A DNA stretch of 8,532 nt from an uncultured Campylobacteraceae bacterium (GTDB lineage: Bacteria > Campylobacterota > Campylobacteria > Campylobacterales > Arcobacteraceae). A program made the translations under genes and the position numbers. Shown here piece after piece: positions 5,437 through 8,532 of this stretch. The notes beneath the pieces were generated by a model. It did no database searches and was not told the origin of the DNA. It worked only from the letters and a program-made list of their open reading frames with translations. Every line of letters starts with the position of its first letter. The stretch's first letter is position 1. The DNA lies in the NCBI GenBank assembly GCA_913057765.1, contig CAJXPH010000113.1, forward strand, positions 1 to 8,532. The letters are read 5' to 3'.

Positions 5437-8377
5437 CATCATCGTTATTATTTGCAGTTATTGTTTGTTTAGAAACCGTTGGTTTAATTGGTTCTACTTT
5501 TTTTGTTACACTTCTTGCAGGGGTAGGTCTAGCTGGAGTAGACTTTACAACTCGAGGTTTAATTGGTTCTACATTTGTTTTTTCATATTTAGGAGCAGGT
5601 TTCGAAGGAGTTTTCACTTCAACACTTTTTACTTCTATTTCTGCTTCATAGTTTTTACAATGGTCAACTTTTATTCTATCCATTGAACCGAATAGACAAG
5701 CTGTACTATCTTCTAATTTTTTAGATATAGCTTCTAATTCAGAATTAGAAGCATTTTGAGCATTTTTAGTAATATACTCTTGAACCGTTTTATGAACACT
5801 TTCATGACACTCTTTCATAGAAGACCAATTTGAGGTTTTTGTGAATGATTCAGCAGAACTTTCTTGCTTAGAAATCCATTTTCCAAAATCACATTCAGTA
5901 CAAGATGTTACACTCCAAGTAGTGTTAGAACCTACTTTTGCAAAGTTATTGTTTTTAAATACTATATGATCATTTTTAAGTTTTGATATTTGGAATACTA
6001 AATCGATATCACAAATCTCTGTTTTTTTATCTTCATCAAAATTAGCTCTATCAGCAATACTTAGAAGGTCAGTAGATAATGAAGAAACTTCATTTGCTAA
6101 GTTACTAATCTGAGATGCAGAAGAAGCATTTACTTGTGTTGCTTGATCTAAAGAGTTAATTACATCATTGATTTGAACAATACCCGTTTCTTGTTCTTTA
6201 CTTGCACTAGTAACATCTGTAATAAGTTCAATAGTCTCACCAATTTTACTATTTAAATCAGTATATCCACCAATCATATTATCAGCAATTAATTTACCTT
6301 CATTTGCTTTAGATGTTGCATTCTCAACTATACCTTTAATTTCTTTTGCAGCTTCAGCACTTCTTGAAGCTAGATTTCTAACCTCTTGAGCAACTACGGC
6401 AAAGCCTTTTCCAGCTTCACCTGCAGTTGCAGCTTCAACAGCTGCATTAAGTGATAATATATTTGTTTGGAATGCAATTTGATCAATAACCGTAATGGCA
6501 TCATTAATAGAATTAACTTGTTTATCAATATCTTCCATCGCTTGAGTAGTTTTAGAAGCTAGATCTTCACCATCTTTAGCTGATTTATTTAATTCATTTG
6601 CAAGTGTTGACATTCTATCAACTTTTTCATTACTTGATTTAATAATTGATGTAATTTCTTCAACAGCTGCTGCAGTTTCTTCTAAAGAAGCTGCTTGTTC
6701 ATTTGCAGAAGAAGATAATTTACTTGATGAACTAGATAAAATATCTGTATCCTGATTTAATTTATCTCCACTTGAAGTAATCATTGATAAGAACTCAGAT
6801 ACAGTTCCACCAAGTTGTTTTGTACTTGTAAAAATTGAACCTACTATACCATTTGATGTAGTATGTGATTTTTCTGATTTATAATCAAAATTAGAATTAC
6901 CATATTCAATTAAAATTTTATTTATTTCTTCAAGTTTCTCATTTGTGCCACCAATCATTGAGTTAATTGAATCTTTTAACTTTTGAACTAATGGATTTGA
7001 AGAGTTCTGCTTAACACTGTAAACATAGAAACCATTATTAACTTTTTGAATAACATCTTCAACTTCTGCAATAACTTTTGCATCTTCTGCATAACCATCT
7101 TGAAGTTTTTTGATGTATCCATTAAAGGTATCAACAACCTTACCAATTTCATCATCAGATCTTTTTTCAATAATTTTATTATTTGAGTTATCTCCAGAAA
7201 CATCATTTATTGCTTCAATTAAATGGTCTAATGGAGTAATAATGGTTCTTTTAATAAAGAATGAATAAATTAAGTAAATAATTACAATACAAACTAAGGT
7301 AAAAATTGAGATAAACATTATAACTTGGTTAATTTCTGTTTCAGTTTTTTCTTTCATTTTTATAATACTATCTTCAATATCATCTACATATGCACCCGTA
7401 CCAATTATCCAATCCCATTCACCAAATCTTTGTACATAAGAAAATTTCGGTTGAGGCGCATCTTTACCAGGTTTTGCCCATTTATATTTTACAAGTCCAC
7501 CTTCAACTTTTTTATTTGCAGCCTTTACAATATCTTGATATAGAAAAACACCATCTGGATCTTTTAAGTCAACTAAGTTTTTTCCAGCTAAAGATGGTTT
7601 TATTGGATGCATTTTTACAACATGATTAGAATCATTAATCCAAAAATATCCACTTTTCCCATATCTCATATTAGAAATTGATGTTAATGCCTCTTTTTTT
7701 AAATTTGCAGATACATCAGAAACATATTCCCCCGTACCAATTACCCAATTATATGGTTTAAATAATTTTACATATGAAACTTTTGCTTGTGGTTTTTCAA
7801 AACCTGGTTTTGGCCAAACGTAATCAACAAAACCTTCACCTTTATTTTTTCCAACGTTTGCAAATTCTTGGAAAATCTTTTTACCACCTTTATCTGTGTA
7901 TGTAGATAAATCTTTTCCATTTAATTGTGGTTTAATAGGATGCATAACAATTACAGCATCTGTATCATTAATCCAAAAGTATCCAGTTTTACCATATCTT
8001 GTACCTTCTACAATACCTTTTAATCTTATTTTCAACTCATCTTCTGGTAAAATATCTTTATATCTTTTATATTCTGCATCAACAATTGAAAAAATAAACT
8101 TTGCTTGTGATTTTAAATCTGCTTGAACTTCAATTTTTACTTTTTCAATTGCCGTTCTTTCATGAAAAGACTCAACAGTTCTCATAGCTAATGAAACATA
8201 ATTTTTTAACTCTGCTTCTTTATTAGCATAGGCTTCTTTTTTAAAACTTTCAATATTAGATTCAGAAAGATTCTTTATTGAATAAATTGACTCGGTAGCT
8301 ATTAATATAGCAACCAATACAATTGCGACAAGAGAAATCATCAATAATTTAGCTTTTATCGATATATTTGAGAACAT
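5417..8377 (-). CDS. Methyl-accepting chemotaxis protein with double Cache, HAMP, CZB domain and C-terminal pentapeptide
   Basis: 986 residues from the ATG at 8375-8377, chosen because GGAG (8384-8387) stands six bases upstream; an in-frame GTG four codons earlier lacks such a site. Order: cytoplasmic stub, membrane helix 11-29, periplasmic sensor, membrane helix 351-375, HAMP (about 376-428), HAMP-like or coiled-coil stretch (about 430-535), MCP signalling domain, zinc-binding domain, tail. The sensor is a duplicated Cache: YGKTGYFWIND (128-138) and YGKSGYFWIND (239-249), each followed by MHPIKP and ending in W-x-I-G-T-G-x-Y-V. The ligand is unknown; Cache receptors often bind small carboxylates or amino acids. 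The conserved hairpin IDQIAFQTNILSLNAAVEAA lies near 631-650. The CZB motif is complete: H804, C829 in CDFGKW, H858 and H862. The final EWESF resembles the CheR/CheB tether of enteric receptors. It likely passes ligand and possibly redox or zinc signals to CheA/CheW. It has its own promoter and terminator. Confidence 0.95.
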   Translation of the reverse strand: MFSNISIKAKLLMISLVAIVLVAILIATESIYSIKNLSESNIESFKKEAYANKEAELKNYVSLAMRTVESFHERTAIEKVKIEVQADLKSQAKFIFSIVDAEYKRYKDILPEDELKIRLKGIVEGTRYGKTGYFWINDTDAVIVMHPIKPQLNGKDLSTYTDKGGKKIFQEFANVGKNKGEGFVDYVWPKPGFEKPQAKVSYVKLFKPYNWVIGTGEYVSDVSANLKKEALTSISNMRYGKSGYFWINDSNHVVKMHPIKPSLAGKNLVDLKDPDGVFLYQDIVKAANKKVEGGLVKYKWAKPGKDAPQPKFSYVQRFGEWDWIIGTGAYVDDIEDSIIKMKEKTETEINQVIMFISIFTLVCIVIIYLIYSFFIKRTIITPLDHLIEAINDVSGDNSNNKIIEKRSDDEIGKVVDTFNGYIKKLQDGYAEDAKVIAEVEDVIQKVNNGFYVYSVKQNSSNPLVQKLKDSINSMIGGTNEKLEEINKILIEYGNSNFDYKSEKSHTTSNGIVGSIFTSTKQLGGTVSEFLSMITSSGDKLNQDTDILSSSSSKLSSSANEQAASLEETAAAVEEITSIIKSSNEKVDRMSTLANELNKSAKDGEDLASKTTQAMEDIDKQVNSINDAITVIDQIAFQTNILSLNAAVEAATAGEAGKGFAVVAQEVRNLASRSAEAAKEIKGIVENATSKANEGKLIADNMIGGYTDLNSKIGETIELITDVTSASKEQETGIVQINDVINSLDQATQVNASSASQISNLANEVSSLSTDLLSIADRANFDEDKKTEICDIDLVFQISKLKNDHIVFKNNNFAKVGSNTTWSVTSCTECDFGKWISKQESSAESFTKTSNWSSMKECHESVHKTVQEYITKNAQNASNSELEAISKKLEDSTACLFGSMDRIKVDHCKNYEAEIEVKSVEVKTPSKPAPKYEKTNVEPIKPRVVKSTPARPTPARSVTKKVEPIKPTVSKQTITANNNDDDEWESF
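5481..5572. repeat. 17-bp direct repeat in the receptor tail coding region
   Basis: The same 17 bases (GGTTTAATTGGTTCTAC on the plus strand) occur at 5481-5497 and 5556-5572, 75 bases apart. They encode the repeated VEPIKP element of the Pro/Lys/Val-rich linker. The identity at DNA level suggests a recent 25-codon duplication within the tail. Confidence 0.7.
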
Positions 8378-8383
8378 AGGAAA

Positions 8384-8387
8384 CTCC
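8384..8387 (-). promoter_or_regulatory. Ribosome binding site fixing the chemoreceptor start
   Basis: Minus-strand GGAG, six bases before ATG 8375-8377. The alternative GTG (8387-8389) overlaps this site and cannot use it, so the shorter protein is preferred. Confidence 0.7.
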
Positions 8388-8407
8388 ACATTTTATTATT
8401 TTTATAA

Positions 8408-8437
8408 ATTATATCCCTTATGTCTTTAAAAAGTCAA
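8408..8437 (-). promoter_or_regulatory. Predicted sigma70 promoter of the chemoreceptor gene
   Basis: Minus strand: -35 TTGACT (8432-8437), 18-base spacer, -10 TATAAT (8408-8413). The start would fall near 8401, giving a leader of about 24 bases. Unlike the other two promoters in the window it has a good -35 and no TGn. I see no sigma28 or sigma54 flagellar-type elements. Confidence 0.7.
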
Positions 8438-8484
8438 CAGAAAAGGTAAATAAAATATAATTATTTTCTTATTTTAAGTTTTTA

Positions 8485-8510
8485 TGATAAAATTTCACTT
8501 CATATAAGGA
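8485..8510 (+). promoter_or_regulatory. Possible divergent promoter and ribosome site for a gene beyond the right end
   Basis: On the plus strand TGATAAAAT (8485-8493) resembles the extended -10 used elsewhere in this window, and TAAGGA (8505-8510) follows at a suitable distance for a ribosome site. A start codon would be expected at about 8515-8520, exactly where genomic sequence ends and adapter begins. No coding part is visible, so this is an inference. Confidence 0.35.
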
Positions 8511-8515
8511 CAAGT

Positions 8516-8532
8516 CTGTCTCTTATACACAT
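8516..8532 (+). other. Tn5 mosaic-end / Nextera adapter remnant (sequencing artefact)
   Basis: CTGTCTCTTATACACAT equals the first 17 bases of the 19-base Tn5 mosaic end used in transposase-based library kits, and it runs exactly to the end of the window. At a sequence end this is untrimmed adapter rather than a transposon. The genomic sequence should be taken as ending at 8515. Confidence 0.93.

Noticed and set aside
6988..7206. Minus-strand open frame in another phase inside the receptor gene
   Set aside because: It overlaps the HAMP and following region in a different phase, is Met/Lys/Leu-rich and has no ribosome site.
7325..8126. Three plus-strand open frames (7325-7543, 7390-7629, 7896-8126), plus 5465-5686
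   Set aside because: All are antisense shadows of the chemoreceptor's Cache repeats or Lys/Pro-rich tail; their composition mirrors the sense protein.
8378..8389. Longer chemoreceptor starting at GTG 8387-8389
   Set aside because: The GTG lies on the GGAG that serves the ATG at 8375-8377, and no other ribosome site precedes it at a proper distance.
8516..8532. End of a Tn5-family transposon
   Set aside because: Only the hyperactive mosaic-end sequence is present, flush with the last base and with no transposase. Library adapter is the simpler explanation.
1..8532. CRISPR array, tRNA, rRNA, prophage or defence island
   Set aside because: No regularly spaced repeats, no cloverleaf-like segments in the two short spacers, and no phage, integrase or defence-type proteins among the genes.

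Overview
This window is AT-rich, tightly packed bacterial DNA. Gene content, codon use and gene order point to Campylobacterota, most likely an Arcobacter-group genome. The main support is the run U32 protein - purE - small redoxin - glyQ - Nif3-like - zinc-ribbon coiled-coil protein. As I remember them, Campylobacter jejuni (Cj0701-Cj0706) and Helicobacter pylori (HP0960-HP0958) share this order or parts of it. Every real gene reads on the minus strand, so the genes run from high to low coordinates.

Right part (about 8515 down to 5417): a sigma70-type promoter drives a very long methyl-accepting chemotaxis protein. It has two membrane segments, a duplicated periplasmic Cache sensor, HAMP, the conserved MCP signalling hairpin, a C-terminal zinc-binding CZB domain, a Pro/Lys/Val-rich tail and a terminal aromatic pentapeptide like the CheR/CheB tether of enteric receptors. 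A hairpin terminator is built over its last codons.

Middle (5416 to 2661): a spacer holds the promoter and leader of a two-gene unit. The first gene is a U32-family Fe-S protein of the TrhP/YegQ type, predicted to act in tRNA wobble-uridine hydroxylation. Two bases later comes a glycosyltransferase-family-9-like protein in which two acidic positions expected in heptosyltransferases appear to be replaced.

Left part (2660 to 1): a second promoter, overlapping the stop codon of the glycosyltransferase-like gene, precedes purE, a 77-residue glutaredoxin-like protein, glyQ, a Nif3-like metal protein and the start of a FlgZ/HP0958-like gene. The last is cut by the window edge and starts with TTG. 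Neighbours overlap or nearly touch, so this looks like one translationally coupled operon of purine synthesis, redox, tRNA charging and flagellar-regulatory functions. No glyS is present.

The right end is not genomic. Bases 8516-8532 match the Tn5/Nextera mosaic-end adapter, so the true sequence stops at about 8515, just where a divergent plus-strand gene seems about to begin. There are no tRNA or rRNA genes, CRISPR arrays, insertion sequences or phage genes. Most of the window is ordinary core genome. The points most worth a second look are the chemoreceptor tail and terminator, the divergent GT9-like protein, and the adapter artefact.
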